Of a stretch of DNA of 64,000 nt, positions 16,225-25,160 are shown in pieces. The stretch is from Stutzerimonas stutzeri (lineage in GTDB: Bacteria > Pseudomonadota > Gammaproteobacteria > Pseudomonadales > Pseudomonadaceae). Both the position numbers and the translations under genes were made by a program. The stretch is from the NCBI RefSeq assembly GCF_000952685.1, contig NZ_JYHV01000018.1:1-64000 (forward strand), in the 5' to 3' direction. The notes beneath the pieces were generated by a model. That model was not told where the DNA came from and made no database searches. It saw nothing but the letters and a program-made list of their open reading frames with translations. Position 1 is the first letter of the stretch, and the number at the start of each line of letters is the position of its first letter.

Positions 16225-17580
16225 CTAGCAAGTCGGCAGTACGATTTCAGCTGCCAAACCGCCTTCATGGCGGTTACGCAGTGTCAGCGTTCCACCATGC
16301 TCAAGCACCGTTGCCCGTGCGGCGGGCAATCCTAGACCTATCCCCCCGGTGTCTTTGTTTCGAGAGCCCTCTATGCGAAAGAATGGCTTGAACACGCACT
16401 CCAGATGCTCGGTCGCGATACCGGGGCCTTCGTCCAGAACTCGAATCTCGACCTTGCCAGCACCAGCGACAAGCTCAACAGTGCATCCGCCGCCGTACTT
16501 GATCGCATTGTCCAACAAGTTGGTGACCGTCCTCCTGATTCCAATAGGGCGACCCACATAAACGAGGCGGTCAGGACCGAACAATGGGATGTCCACTCCG
16601 GAGTCTTTATAGTCGTCTACGACGGTCTGCAGCAGCGCAGCGAGGTCGAACGTCGTGGCTGGCTCTAGCCTCGCATCATCCCGGAAGAATTCCAGAGCGC
16701 TGTTTACCATTGCGCGCATCTCGTCCACGTCCCGGAACAGTCTGGCCTGCTGCTCCGTATCTCCGATAAATTCACCGCGTAGACGCATACGAGTCAGGGG
16801 TGCACGAAGGTCATGTGAGATAGCCGCGAGCATCTGCGTACGGTCATTTATGAAGTGCTGCAACTGAGCTTGCATGGCATTGAACGCCACAATGGCCTGA
16901 CGGATTTCCCGCGGACCCTCCACGGCAATCGGAGGTGATCTGAAATCCGTTCCAAAACGTCTCGCGCCCTGGGCGAAACGTTCCAGCGGGCTCGCCAGAT
17001 GCCGCGTGGCAATCAGAGCGACGACAATCGTCGACAACAACACCGTGACCATCACGATCAAATTTCTTGGCACCACATCCAGCCCCCAGTTACGAGTAGG
17101 AGCCGAGAACATCACCCAGGAGCTGTCACTGAGCTCGATCAACAACACGTAACCTTTAGCCACATCAGGCGCAGGCCAATCGCTCGGTACGTACGCCTCG
17201 ATCTTTACGTCAGACTGCTTTAGCTGACGACGCAAGATCTGCTCACCGGCTCTGAACTCAGGGTCATCCAGCTTCGGCATTCCTGCATCGTCATGCTTCT
17301 CGAGCCATTTGACGGTGAGCATCTCATCACTGGCTGCCTTCGCAATTCCAGGCCTTTGCTCGGGTATCGCAGCGCCGACTATCCGGGTAATGGTCGCGCA
17401 CCTTTCGAGCAAACCCGTTTCCAGCAACGGTGGACGAGCCCAGATGCCGGCCAACTGACTGAGGAGCCCATTGAGCGCCAATGCGGTCAACATGGCGGCC
17501 ATCGTAGTCAATGCAATCCAGCGAGCCACCGTATCGCTGGAACGATGGACCGAAGCCAGCATGCGGCGCACTAGATTCAT
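16225..17580 (-). CDS. Two-component sensor histidine kinase (EnvZ/OmpB-like)
   Basis: A 451-residue membrane sensor kinase. The N-terminal segment has transmembrane helix 1 (WIALTTMAAMLTALALNGLL), a periplasmic domain of about 120 residues, and helix 2 (NLIVMVTVLLSTIVVALIA). A HAMP domain follows, then the H-box AISHDLRAPLTRMRL, the N-box TNLLDNAIKYG, the G1 box VLDEGPGIATE, and the G2 region GGIGLGLPAARATV. It autophosphorylates on the H-box His and transfers phosphate to the upstream-encoded response regulator; the genes overlap by 4 bases (ATGA). The signal is unknown. The architecture resembles EnvZ/TctE-like kinases. Confidence 0.9.
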   Translation of the reverse strand: MNLVRRMLASVHRSSDTVARWIALTTMAAMLTALALNGLLSQLAGIWARPPLLETGLLERCATITRIVGAAIPEQRPGIAKAASDEMLTVKWLEKHDDAGMPKLDDPEFRAGEQILRRQLKQSDVKIEAYVPSDWPAPDVAKGYVLLIELSDSSWVMFSAPTRNWGLDVVPRNLIVMVTVLLSTIVVALIATRHLASPLERFAQGARRFGTDFRSPPIAVEGPREIRQAIVAFNAMQAQLQHFINDRTQMLAAISHDLRAPLTRMRLRGEFIGDTEQQARLFRDVDEMRAMVNSALEFFRDDARLEPATTFDLAALLQTVVDDYKDSGVDIPLFGPDRLVYVGRPIGIRRTVTNLLDNAIKYGGGCTVELVAGAGKVEIRVLDEGPGIATEHLECVFKPFFRIEGSRNKDTGGIGLGLPAARATVLEHGGTLTLRNRHEGGLAAEIVLPTC

Positions 17581-18290
17581 CGTTTCACCGCGACCTGTGG
17601 GGTAAATAGATAACCGCCATTGCGGACAGTACGAATCATTGGCGTTTCAATAACATCACTTTCCAGCTTGCGCCGTAGACGGCTGACTTGAACATCGATG
17701 CTTCGGTCGTAGGCTTCGTGAGCCTCGCCCCGTGTCAGGTCGAGCAACTGTTGTCGTGTCAGGACTCGCCGAGGATGCTCAGCGAATACCAGGAGCAGCT
17801 CGAATTCTCCGCCAGAGAGCGGGATCATTACGCCCTCCGGCGACCTAAGCTCGCGAAGCGCCACATCCAGCTCCCAACCGGCAAACCCCAGGATAGGCCG
17901 GGGCTTGTCGTTTCGTGCGTTATTGATGCCAGCGGTACGCCTGATAACAGCACGGACCCTGGCCAGAAGCTCCCGGGCATCGAATGGCTTGGTCAGATAG
18001 TCATCGGCACCCAGTTCCAGGCCTACGACGCGATCACTGAGTTCGCCCATTGCCGTGAGCATGATGACCGCTATCGCATAGTCGGCTCGCAATCGCTGGC
18101 AGAGCACCAGGCCATTCTCGCCGGGGAGCATCACGTCCAGGATCACAAGATCAGGCAGTTGCTTCTCCAGCGCCTGCCACAATGCACGGCCGTCTGTTGC
18201 CACATCCACGACATAGCCATGTTGCTCTAGGAATTTCTTTAACAGGGCGAGGACTTCAATGTCGTCGTCTACAAGTAATAAACGGATCAT
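17577..18290 (-). CDS. OmpR-family response regulator
   Basis: A 237-residue response regulator. The receiver domain shows LLVDDDIEVL (acidic pocket), the phospho-acceptor Asp in VILDVMLPGENGL, and Lys in DDYLTKPFDARELLAR. The C-terminal winged helix has GGEFELLLVFAEHPRRVLTR and the recognition segment AYDRSIDVQVSRLRRKLE. The ATG giving MIRLLLVDDD is chosen; a GTG four codons upstream is possible. The gene diverges from the mlaA-like gene across about 160 bases, so that gene is a plausible target. It pairs with the histidine kinase that overlaps its end. Confidence 0.92.
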   Translation of the reverse strand: MIRLLLVDDDIEVLALLKKFLEQHGYVVDVATDGRALWQALEKQLPDLVILDVMLPGENGLVLCQRLRADYAIAVIMLTAMGELSDRVVGLELGADDYLTKPFDARELLARVRAVIRRTAGINNARNDKPRPILGFAGWELDVALRELRSPEGVMIPLSGGEFELLLVFAEHPRRVLTRQQLLDLTRGEAHEAYDRSIDVQVSRLRRKLESDVIETPMIRTVRNGGYLFTPQVAVKR

Positions 18291-18452
18291 GGCTTCGTAC
18301 ACGGCACGCAGGAAGGAATATCTAAAACCATTGCGCGCCGCCCGTCATATATTTCAATTTGGGAATATTGTTTCCTCACAGAAGCGATAAGGAAATCTTC
18401 AGGAAAAACCGCTCAGGCAGCATCGCGAAAAATCCTCACCGAGATTGCTCGC

Positions 18453-19238
18453 ATGCCAATCCTGAAGTCCGCATTGACACTTCGTATAACCGCTCTAAGC
18501 GTCGCCGCCGCATTGACCGTTGGCTGTGCAAGCACGCCACCTTCCCTCGCGACGTCGAGCTGCGCGGTTGAACCCGTTTCGGTCTATGACCCAGTGGAAC
18601 CGCTCAATCGCGGCATCTTCGCGTTCAACCGCACTGTGGATGACTACCTACTGGCTCCCGTCGCGCGCGGTTATCGTCACCTTCCGGGCGTCGTTCAAGA
18701 CGGCGTTCATAACTTCGTCGCCAACTTTGGCGAGCCGAAGGTATTTATCAACGACCTATTGCAGGGCAATGCGAAGCGATCGGTGAGAACGGTGGGACGC
18801 TTCGCGCTGAACAGTACGGTTGGTTTACTCGGACTCGTCGATGTTTCCGGACGGTTGAATATCGAGCGGCACGAGTCTGACTTCGGTCAGACCTTCGGCG
18901 TATGGAATCTGGCCAGTGGTCCGATCGTTGAGCTGCCATTGCTGGGTACATCCAACCTCAGGGACGCTGCGGGGAGACTCCTGAGCTCCGTGGTTTCGCC
19001 GTTGAATTCCGACAGCGATACGATTGAGACACTCGGCACGGTTGACAAGGTCGGAGGGGTAATCGATGGCCGGGCGGAATCATTGCCCTTGACCAGCAAA
19101 CTCGAGAAAGAACCCGACTACTACCTTGCATTGCGTGACGAGGTAGCGAAACGGCGTGCCAACTTCGTTATCGAAGGCAAAACCGGATCCACCGACGCTG
19201 CAACGCGAAACTGTATCGAGGAAAGCGACAGTGACTGA
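18453..19238 (+). CDS. mlaA: MlaA (VacJ)-family outer-membrane lipoprotein
   Basis: A 261-residue lipoprotein of the MlaA/VacJ family, the outer-membrane component that removes misplaced phospholipids and passes them to the Mla periplasmic carrier. The lipobox is LTVGC with lipidated Cys25. Family signatures are YDPVEPLNRGIFAFNRTVDD, FINDLLQGNAKRSVRTVGRF, GLLDV-like GLVDVSGRLN, DFGQTFGVW and GPIVELPLLGTSNLRDAAG. No other mla genes (mlaBCDEF) are nearby, which is usual because mlaA is often unlinked. A small overlapping gene follows. The divergent OmpR-type regulator may control it. Confidence 0.9.
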   Translation: MPILKSALTLRITALSVAAALTVGCASTPPSLATSSCAVEPVSVYDPVEPLNRGIFAFNRTVDDYLLAPVARGYRHLPGVVQDGVHNFVANFGEPKVFINDLLQGNAKRSVRTVGRFALNSTVGLLGLVDVSGRLNIERHESDFGQTFGVWNLASGPIVELPLLGTSNLRDAAGRLLSSVVSPLNSDSDTIETLGTVDKVGGVIDGRAESLPLTSKLEKEPDYYLALRDEVAKRRANFVIEGKTGSTDAATRNCIEESDSD

Positions 19239-19467
19239 TACAACGATGCGGCTTCATCGCCGGCTACGAGCCCCTGACTCGAACTCGTTGCACTATCGCG
19301 AATTCGAACTCAACCTCACGAACGACAAACGTCACCTGATCCTCAGCCGCTACACGGAATTCTATTGCCGCGAACGACCCGGCTGGGATCTCGTGCATCA
19401 TCACCAGGTGCCTGTGGCGAGTCTGATTCGCTGGATCATCAGCAACAGCGATGCGGAAAAGAATTAA
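19231..19467 (+). CDS. Small conserved-looking protein overlapping mlaA
   Basis: A 78-residue protein starting with GTG at 19231, inside the last codons of mlaA (8-base overlap). AGGA lies about 8 bases upstream, so translational coupling is likely. The translation is basic and aromatic-rich, with RLHRRLRAPDSNSLHYREFE, then a hydrophobic-basic middle, then PVASLIRWII near the end. There is no signal peptide or membrane segment. I do not recognise the family. It may be a cytoplasmic partner or regulator of the mlaA unit. The good ribosome site and protein-like composition argue it is real. Confidence 0.5.
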   Translation: MTDTTMRLHRRLRAPDSNSLHYREFELNLTNDKRHLILSRYTEFYCRERPGWDLVHHHQVPVASLIRWIISNSDAEKN

Positions 19468-19671
19468 AGACGCCCGAGCACGCCGTGTGCATCGGATCGC
19501 GAGAGTGGGAATAACAAGCGGAGCGGATCATTTGGCTGCATTACGGCTCGAATGGCCGCTTCGTGTGATCTGTCGTAACGCCTCTTGGGAGAGCTTCGCA
19601 TTGACGCGGCGCTAGCGAGCCCCAAAAACAGGCAGGCTTCGCCTAATGCATTCACTGCAATGTTGATTCCG

Positions 19672-20280
19672 TTACACCGGAGCCGTGAGCTTCATCGATT
19701 CACGAGCTGCAAACCCTTCCTGAAAGCTTGCCAATTCTGGCGCTCCATGTCGCCACGCCAAGTCGGCGAAGCGAAAATCCAGGTAGCCCAATGCGCAAGC
19801 GACCGCAATTTGCGCAATGTTCAGTGACCCCTGAAGCTCCGTAGCCTGCTGTTCCAGCGTCATCAATGCGCGACGCACCTTGCCCAGCTGACCTTCGACC
19901 CACTCATCCCACTGCAGCTCAGCCGGACGCACGGCGCGCTCATATCGCACCAGGAGCGCGGCTTCCATCAGGCCGTCCGCCAACGCTGCCAGGCGTAGGG
20001 CGCGCCATCTTTCGGCCGCCTCTGCCGGGTACAGCCGAGGCCGGTCGTGCAGGCTGTCGAGGTATTCGCAAATCACGCGGCTGTCATACAGCACCTCGCC
20101 GAGATCAGTCAGTAGCACCGGAACCTTGCCAAGCGGATTGAGCGCATTGACCTGGTCATTGTGGGTAATCGGCAAAACAGCGGTATCGATCAGCTTCATC
20201 CGCTGAATCAGGTCGGTTTCAATCGCCAGCACACGGACTTTTCGAGCGAAGGGCGATGCGGCGGCATAGGTTAGTTGCAT
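19672..20280 (-). CDS. Glutathione S-transferase-family protein
   Basis: A 202-residue cytosolic glutathione S-transferase. The thioredoxin-fold N-terminal domain has SPFARKVRVLAIE (catalytic Ser region near residue 9), NPLGKVPVLL with the cis-Pro, and the glutathione-binding DSRVICEYLD. The C-terminal all-helical domain ends with FQEGFAARESMKLTAPV. Such enzymes conjugate glutathione to electrophiles or reduce peroxides. It is transcribed away from the MarR regulator across about 78 bases, suggesting MarR control of a detoxification unit. GAGG lies 7 bases before the ATG. Confidence 0.85.
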   Translation of the reverse strand: MQLTYAAASPFARKVRVLAIETDLIQRMKLIDTAVLPITHNDQVNALNPLGKVPVLLTDLGEVLYDSRVICEYLDSLHDRPRLYPAEAAERWRALRLAALADGLMEAALLVRYERAVRPAELQWDEWVEGQLGKVRRALMTLEQQATELQGSLNIAQIAVACALGYLDFRFADLAWRHGAPELASFQEGFAARESMKLTAPV

Positions 20281-20358
20281 GATTAGGCCTCACTGCAAGA
20301 GTTGTTCGAGTGACGGGCAAAGCTTAGGCTTCGCCGCAGTTCAATGAAGGGGCGCACC

Positions 20359-20826
20359 ATGGTCATAGACAAGAAGATCAACGCGGCCTCCGTGCGCATG
20401 AAATCGCTGGACCCGCTCGATCGCTGCCTGGAGTTGTTGCACTTTGGATTCCGTGGGCTGACCGTCGAGGCGGACGCGTTTCTCGGCGCCCAGGGTTTGT
20501 CCCGTGTACATCACCGTATCCTCTATATCATTGCCCGTGCCGAGAAGATCAACATAGGGGAACTGACATCCACGCTTGGCGTCAGCAAGCAAGCGATACA
20601 CCGGCCGCTGACGCATCTTTTCGAGCGTGACCTTGTGTGCTACACGCGCCAGCCGGAGCGCCATCGCTACAAGCTGCTGGCGCTCACCGAACAGGGTGAG
20701 GCGTTGGAGCACCAGGCCACCGAGCTGGAGCGCGAGACACTGCGCCAAGCCTTCGCGCACACCGATGGCCCAGGCCAGGAAGCCTGGACGGCGGTGATGC
20801 TGGCCCTGGCCGAACGCCTCAACTAA
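20359..20826 (+). CDS. MarR-family transcriptional regulator
   Basis: A 155-residue MarR-type winged helix regulator. The DNA-binding core is INIGELTSTLGVSKQAIHRP (helices 3-4), followed by the wing RQPERHRYKLLALTEQG, with dimerisation helices at both ends. The ATG preceded by AGGGG with 6-base spacing is chosen over one five codons upstream. It diverges from the GST gene and ends 5 bases from the convergent alcohol dehydrogenase. MarR proteins typically repress neighbouring detoxification genes until bound by phenolics or electrophiles. Confidence 0.88.
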   Translation: MVIDKKINAASVRMKSLDPLDRCLELLHFGFRGLTVEADAFLGAQGLSRVHHRILYIIARAEKINIGELTSTLGVSKQAIHRPLTHLFERDLVCYTRQPERHRYKLLALTEQGEALEHQATELERETLRQAFAHTDGPGQEAWTAVMLALAERLN

Positions 20827-20831
20827 GTGGC

Positions 20832-21845
20832 TCAGGTGATGCGCTCGCGTACCACGATGCACTTTGCCAGCGGCTGGATCAGCGCTTCTGTCGCCTCTTC
20901 GCATGAGACCACACTGGGGCTTACCAGCAACGGATCGCAGCGCCCGGTTGCAACCAGATCGAACACCTTGGGGATGTGCGGACGCACATTACATACCCCT
21001 ACCGATAAGGTGACATCGCGAAGGTACATGCCAAACAGCGGAATTTTCGGATCCTCGAAAATGATGCCGATGCACGAGCAGTGCCCGCCCGGGGCCAGCG
21101 CCAGAAGCGCTCGGTGCAGCGCTTGGGGATCGCGCGTGGCCGAAACCACTACGTCGTAGCGCTCATCCAGTACCCTGTCCAACTCAACGTTCGCACCGCT
21201 TTTCCGAGCCAGGTCCAACCGATAGTCGCTGTCATCCAGATAGTCGACCTCAGCCGCCCCTGCCGCAACCGCCATTTGTACCGCCAACACGCCGAGGCTC
21301 TCGGTGCCGCCGACGACCAGCACTCGCGCATCGTCGCGCGTGGCGATCGGGCGGCTGGCTGCGACCCAAGCATCCGTCAAGTTGTCGCTGGCGCTGGCGA
21401 CTGCCAGCGGGTTCAAGCCGGGCGGCAACGGCACCAGCATGGCGTCTGCGAACGGGACATGGACGACCTCCGAGAAAAGCCCTCCCCAGTTCCCTCCCGC
21501 CGGCACGCCATAAGCGGCGTGACGTGGCACCGCGGTACAGGCGGTGAATCGTCCTGCACGGCATTGCGGGCACTCACCACAGGCGATCTTCCAGGGCACC
21601 GACACCAGGTCGCCGCGCCGCACGCCTCGAACCTCCTCGCCGACCTCCAGCACTTCGGCCACGCATTCATGACCTAGCGCGAAGGGCGGTTTGAAGGGCG
21701 TCACGCCAGCGATCAAGCGGCGGTCGAGATCGCAGGACGCGGACGCGATAGGCCGCACCAGTGCGCTGCGCGGGCTACCGAGCGCTGGAGACGGGGCGTC
21801 CACCCACGCCAGCTGCCCTCCCCCAAGAACCATCAGTTCTTTCAT
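20832..21845 (-). CDS. Zinc-type alcohol dehydrogenase-family protein
   Basis: A 337-residue medium-chain dehydrogenase/reductase. The structural zinc lobe is CGECPQCRAGRFTAC, the GHE motif is FALGHECVAEVLEVGEEV, and the NAD(P) Rossmann turn is LVVGGTESLGVLAVQMA. The first catalytic-zinc Cys appears at ASCDLDRR. The start MKELMVLGG leaves 4 bases after the thioesterase gene, so the pair is almost certainly co-transcribed and translationally coupled. The substrate is unknown; threonine- or sorbitol-dehydrogenase-like alcohols are possible. The cofactor loop GTESLG departs from the usual GxGxxG. Confidence 0.8.
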   Translation of the reverse strand: MKELMVLGGGQLAWVDAPSPALGSPRSALVRPIASASCDLDRRLIAGVTPFKPPFALGHECVAEVLEVGEEVRGVRRGDLVSVPWKIACGECPQCRAGRFTACTAVPRHAAYGVPAGGNWGGLFSEVVHVPFADAMLVPLPPGLNPLAVASASDNLTDAWVAASRPIATRDDARVLVVGGTESLGVLAVQMAVAAGAAEVDYLDDSDYRLDLARKSGANVELDRVLDERYDVVVSATRDPQALHRALLALAPGGHCSCIGIIFEDPKIPLFGMYLRDVTLSVGVCNVRPHIPKVFDLVATGRCDPLLVSPSVVSCEEATEALIQPLAKCIVVRERIT

Positions 21846-21849
21846 CGCC

Positions 21850-22281
21850 TCAGCCTCTGATCGCGAAGGTGGTCGTGGCTTTGGCGTATAGCGTTCCAGC
21901 ATCGTCAACCACCTGGGCGTCGCAGATCGCCAGGCTTCGGGTGCGATCAACGACCCAGCCATCCACGCGATAGGTCTCACCCGCGATCAGGGGGCGTAGA
22001 TATTTGACGTTCAGGTCGACTGTCGAATGCGCAGTCGTGGCTTCCAGCATCGAGAACAACGCCAATGCCGCCGCGCCGTCCAGACAGGTCGCTGCGAAAC
22101 CACCATGTACGCCGCCGGCTGGGTTGAGATGACGCTCGTCAGGTCGAGCCTCAAGCCTGATGCGCCCTGGCGTCACGTCCACGGCGGTCATGGCCATCGT
22201 ATGACCAATGGTAGGCGCGGCAATCTCACCGCGGATCAGCGCGCGCAGGGCCTGCAAGCCCGAAGTCTCCGATTCAATCAT
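21850..22281 (-). CDS. PaaI-family hotdog thioesterase
   Basis: A 143-residue single-hotdog acyl-CoA thioesterase of the PaaI/YiiD-like group. The signature is the long hotdog helix with NPAGGVHGGFAATCLDGAAA, followed by the strands VDLNVKYLRPL and GETYRVDGWVVDRTRSLAICDAQV. The start at MIESETSG is supported by GGAG 7 bases upstream. It hydrolyses small or aromatic acyl-CoA esters, probably as a tetramer. It precedes the alcohol dehydrogenase by 4 bases. A strong 27-bp palindrome about 180 bases upstream may control the pair. Confidence 0.82.
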   Translation of the reverse strand: MIESETSGLQALRALIRGEIAAPTIGHTMAMTAVDVTPGRIRLEARPDERHLNPAGGVHGGFAATCLDGAAALALFSMLEATTAHSTVDLNVKYLRPLIAGETYRVDGWVVDRTRSLAICDAQVVDDAGTLYAKATTTFAIRG

Positions 22282-22462
22282 GCAACGTCTCCATAATCGC
22301 AATGGCGTTGTGATGGGCTGGGTGCAAAACCGCCGGAGCCTCAAAGAGCCGGCGCACGCCAAAGCTGGTATCAGCCTCTTCAACGGTCACAACGAGAAGG
22401 CTCGTGAACTTGTGAAGCAGCTGCAGGCGCGATGACTAGCGCTAACCTATACGTTGTACGTG

Positions 22463-22489
22463 CATCAGGTCAACATTGTTGATGTGATG
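22463..22489. promoter_or_regulatory. Strong 27-bp palindromic operator candidate
   Basis: The pattern is CATCA-N2-TCAACA-T-TGTTGA-N2-TGATG. Eleven of 13 arm positions are symmetric, and the core also fits T-N11-A. It lies between the end of the MFS gene and the thioesterase-dehydrogenase pair, about 180 bases upstream of the latter. A TetR- or LysR-type binding site is likely. Confidence 0.5.
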
Positions 22490-22540
22490 AGTCTTCTATT
22501 CACGCAGGCGGGTCAAGACGCCGCAATTTGGAAGCACTCG

Positions 22541-23860
22541 TCATGTCCCGACGGCACTGGCGGTAACCCGCACACGCTCCTGCTGATGGTCGGCCTGTCG
22601 TCCGAGTCGCCATCCCAGGCCGGCCCAAAGCAATGCGCAAACCGCTCCGATCATTGCGCCCAGACCGGCGCCCTGCCCTAGCATGTCCAGCAGACTCTTG
22701 GCCCACCCGCTGACGGCGTCACCGCCGCGATAGACCACCGTGTCGATAAACGTCTTGGCCTTGTATTTGCTCTCGGCATCCAACGGTGCAAACAGCATTT
22801 CCCTTCCCGGCCGGACGAATGCGTATTCGCCGATGCGTCGGACAATCATCAGGGTCGCGAGCAGAGCGAATCCGGGTGCCAGCGCGAGGCCAACGAACCC
22901 GATGCACATGAGTAGCGGCACGACCGCCAGCAACACGCGCACCCCCAGTTTCTGCGCGATACGTCCGGTGATGAACAGCTGCGAGAGTAAAGCGCCGACC
23001 TGCACGATGACGTCGATGGTGCCGAAGACCCGGACCTGCATCTCGCGATCGGGGAATTGTTCGGCCACCAAGCGAGCCTGCTCGAAGTAGAGAAACGTGG
23101 TCACGGTCGACAATAGCACCACGAATCCAGCGATCCCCAGCAAGTACGGTGACCTGAGCACCGACGTCAGTCCGCTGAACGGATTGCCGGGCAGCGGCTG
23201 TCGGGGATGTTCCGACGGCGCGGCGCCGGGCCGGCCAGCACCGCCCACTTCACGCCACCGCATCAGCGCCTGTTTCAATACAAGCGTGACGCCGAGCAAG
23301 AGGGCCGCCACGAACATCAATCCCGCCTCGCCAATGACGCCGATGAGCAGCGCGCTCAGGGCCGGTCCGAGCAGCCCGCCGACGCTGGCGCCCGCCGCGA
23401 TGAAGGCGAACAGGCGTTTGGCCTGCTCGTTGTCGAACACATCCGCCATCAGGCTCCAGGCCACGGAGACAACGAAAAGGTTGTAAACGGATATCCATAC
23501 GTAGAAGACGCGGGCCAGCCAGATGCTGTCTGGCTGAAATTGAAACAGCTCGACGAATACCAACAGGTTGATGGCAAAGAAGCCGTACACCCAATTGATG
23601 AAGCGCAAACGTGGAACCTTGGAGCTGAGCCAGGCGAACAGCGGAACGGCGGCCAGCATGACCAGGAAGGTGACGGTGAATAGCCACTGGAGATTCTCGA
23701 CGCCTGCCGCGATGCCCATCGATTCGCGTATGGGACGCAGCATGAAGTAACCGGCGAAAAGGCAGAGAAACAACAGAAAGCCCGATAGCGCCGGTTGTAG
23801 CTCTTGGTCACGGGCATTGATAGCGAGGCTTAACCGGCGCAAATAAGAAGACGTGCTCAT
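22541..23860 (-). CDS. MFS carrier resembling NTP/NDP exchange transporters
   Basis: A 439-residue, twelve-helix inner-membrane carrier. The sequence LFAGYFMLRPIRESMG, then PLFAWLSSKVPRLRFINWVY and MADVFDNEQAKRLFAF, resembles the NTP/NDP exchange (Tlc) branch within the MFS-like transporters of free-living proteobacteria. The loop after helix 6 carries a short Pro/Gly-rich insert (GGAGRPGAAPSEHPRQP). The ATG giving MSTSSYLRRL, with GGAG 5 bases upstream, is chosen over an earlier start. The transported solute in free-living bacteria is not established. It follows an SDR gene on the same strand. Confidence 0.7.
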   Translation of the reverse strand: MSTSSYLRRLSLAINARDQELQPALSGFLLFLCLFAGYFMLRPIRESMGIAAGVENLQWLFTVTFLVMLAAVPLFAWLSSKVPRLRFINWVYGFFAINLLVFVELFQFQPDSIWLARVFYVWISVYNLFVVSVAWSLMADVFDNEQAKRLFAFIAAGASVGGLLGPALSALLIGVIGEAGLMFVAALLLGVTLVLKQALMRWREVGGAGRPGAAPSEHPRQPLPGNPFSGLTSVLRSPYLLGIAGFVVLLSTVTTFLYFEQARLVAEQFPDREMQVRVFGTIDVIVQVGALLSQLFITGRIAQKLGVRVLLAVVPLLMCIGFVGLALAPGFALLATLMIVRRIGEYAFVRPGREMLFAPLDAESKYKAKTFIDTVVYRGGDAVSGWAKSLLDMLGQGAGLGAMIGAVCALLWAGLGWRLGRQADHQQERVRVTASAVGT

Positions 23861-23935
23861 GGGAACTCCACGATTAAGACAGCAGGCGGCTGCTAGGAGC
23901 GTCGGGCACGGGCGGCGCCCATGCCCGCCAAGCAA

Positions 23936-24985
23936 TCAGGGATAGGTAACGCCCGTTAGCTGCTCGGAGACCGCCCAAAGCCGGTCGGCATCTTGCTTGT
24001 CGGTGGCGGTTGGCGGAATCTTTGCCAAGCCCAACGGCCCGCGTTTTTGATCTTCCCCGATCGGGCCGTAATAGGCGCCGCCGACAGCCTCTGGAGCAGT
24101 GGCAGCATAGAGCGTCGACAGCGCCCCCTGAGCCGCGGAGTGGTATTCGTCGCGATCCTTTGCCCAGCGCTGGCCGAATTCGCTGTTCAACCCGGGACCA
24201 CGTGCGATTAGCTCGGTCACGGCGACGCCCGGGTGCGCAGCAATGGCCTGGACACCCCACCCGGCGGCCTCGCTGCGCCGCTGCAAGGTGAACATCCAGT
24301 GGAGGATGGCCAGTTTCGACTGCGCATAGGCCGCCAGCGGGTCATATGCCTGCTCGGCCTGGAGGTCGTCGAAGTTCATCTGCCCGCGAGCGGCAGCAAT
24401 GCTCGAAACGCCGATTACACGAGCATCTTGACTCTCCTGCAACAGCGGCAACATCAGACCGGTTAGGGCGAAATGCCCCAGATAATTGGTCGCCAGCTGC
24501 ATTTCGAAGCCGTCGGCGGAAGTGCCGCGTTCGGGCGGCGCCATGATGGCGGCGTTGTTGATCAGCACATCGAGCCGCGGCAGCCGTTGATTGAGACGCT
24601 GGGCCAGGCCTCGTACGGAAGACAGATCGGCCAGGTCCACGGCCTCGAATTGCACCTTGGCATCGGGCACGGCCGCCTGGATACGGGCGATGGTCTGTGC
24701 ACCACGCTCCGGATTGCGGGCGGCGATGATGACCTCAGCGCCCGCACGCGAAAGTGCTAACGCGTCCTCATAGCCCATTCCGCTGGTGCCGCCTGTGATC
24801 AGGACGATGCGCCCCTCCTGGGATGGCATGTCACTGGCTGACCAATCGGGGGGCGGTGCGACGCGGCCAGCGGCCTCAATGCTCACTGCAGCTAGCAACG
24901 TGGCGCCAGCGGTCAGCGTGCGCACCAGCTTGATAACGCGGCTTTTACTGTCCGCCATGTCCATCACTAATGTTCTGTTCCACAT
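23936..24985 (-). CDS. Short-chain dehydrogenase with N-terminal hydrophobic segment
   Basis: About 349 residues. The SDR core has the cofactor motif TGGTSGMGYEDA, the NNAA signature in DVLINNAAIMAPPE, the catalytic Ser in VIGVSSIAA, and YAQSK for Tyr and Lys. It resembles retinol dehydrogenase/WW-oxidoreductase-type SDRs that reduce or oxidise lipidic aldehydes and alcohols. Unusually, residues about 10-40 form a hydrophobic stretch (VRTLTAGATLLAAVSIEAAG) like a signal anchor. The start is uncertain: ATGs at 24985, 24964 and 24958 are all possible, and the first has GAGA 8 bases upstream. Confidence 0.75.
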   Translation of the reverse strand: MWNRTLVMDMADSKSRVIKLVRTLTAGATLLAAVSIEAAGRVAPPPDWSASDMPSQEGRIVLITGGTSGMGYEDALALSRAGAEVIIAARNPERGAQTIARIQAAVPDAKVQFEAVDLADLSSVRGLAQRLNQRLPRLDVLINNAAIMAPPERGTSADGFEMQLATNYLGHFALTGLMLPLLQESQDARVIGVSSIAAARGQMNFDDLQAEQAYDPLAAYAQSKLAILHWMFTLQRRSEAAGWGVQAIAAHPGVAVTELIARGPGLNSEFGQRWAKDRDEYHSAAQGALSTLYAATAPEAVGGAYYGPIGEDQKRGPLGLAKIPPTATDKQDADRLWAVSEQLTGVTYP

Positions 24986-25160
24986 GACTGAGTTCTCTAT
25001 TGAAGTAGTGACTAGCGCCGCCAGACCTGTGACGGCATGTGTACACGACCCACAGGCCGCTACCGCGCGCATGGGTAAACCGGTCCGATGCGCGATACTC
25101 CGTCTCTTCGCCAGCGACAACGGCATCGCCCGGAAAGCGATCTCGCACTGGCTTTGGCCT

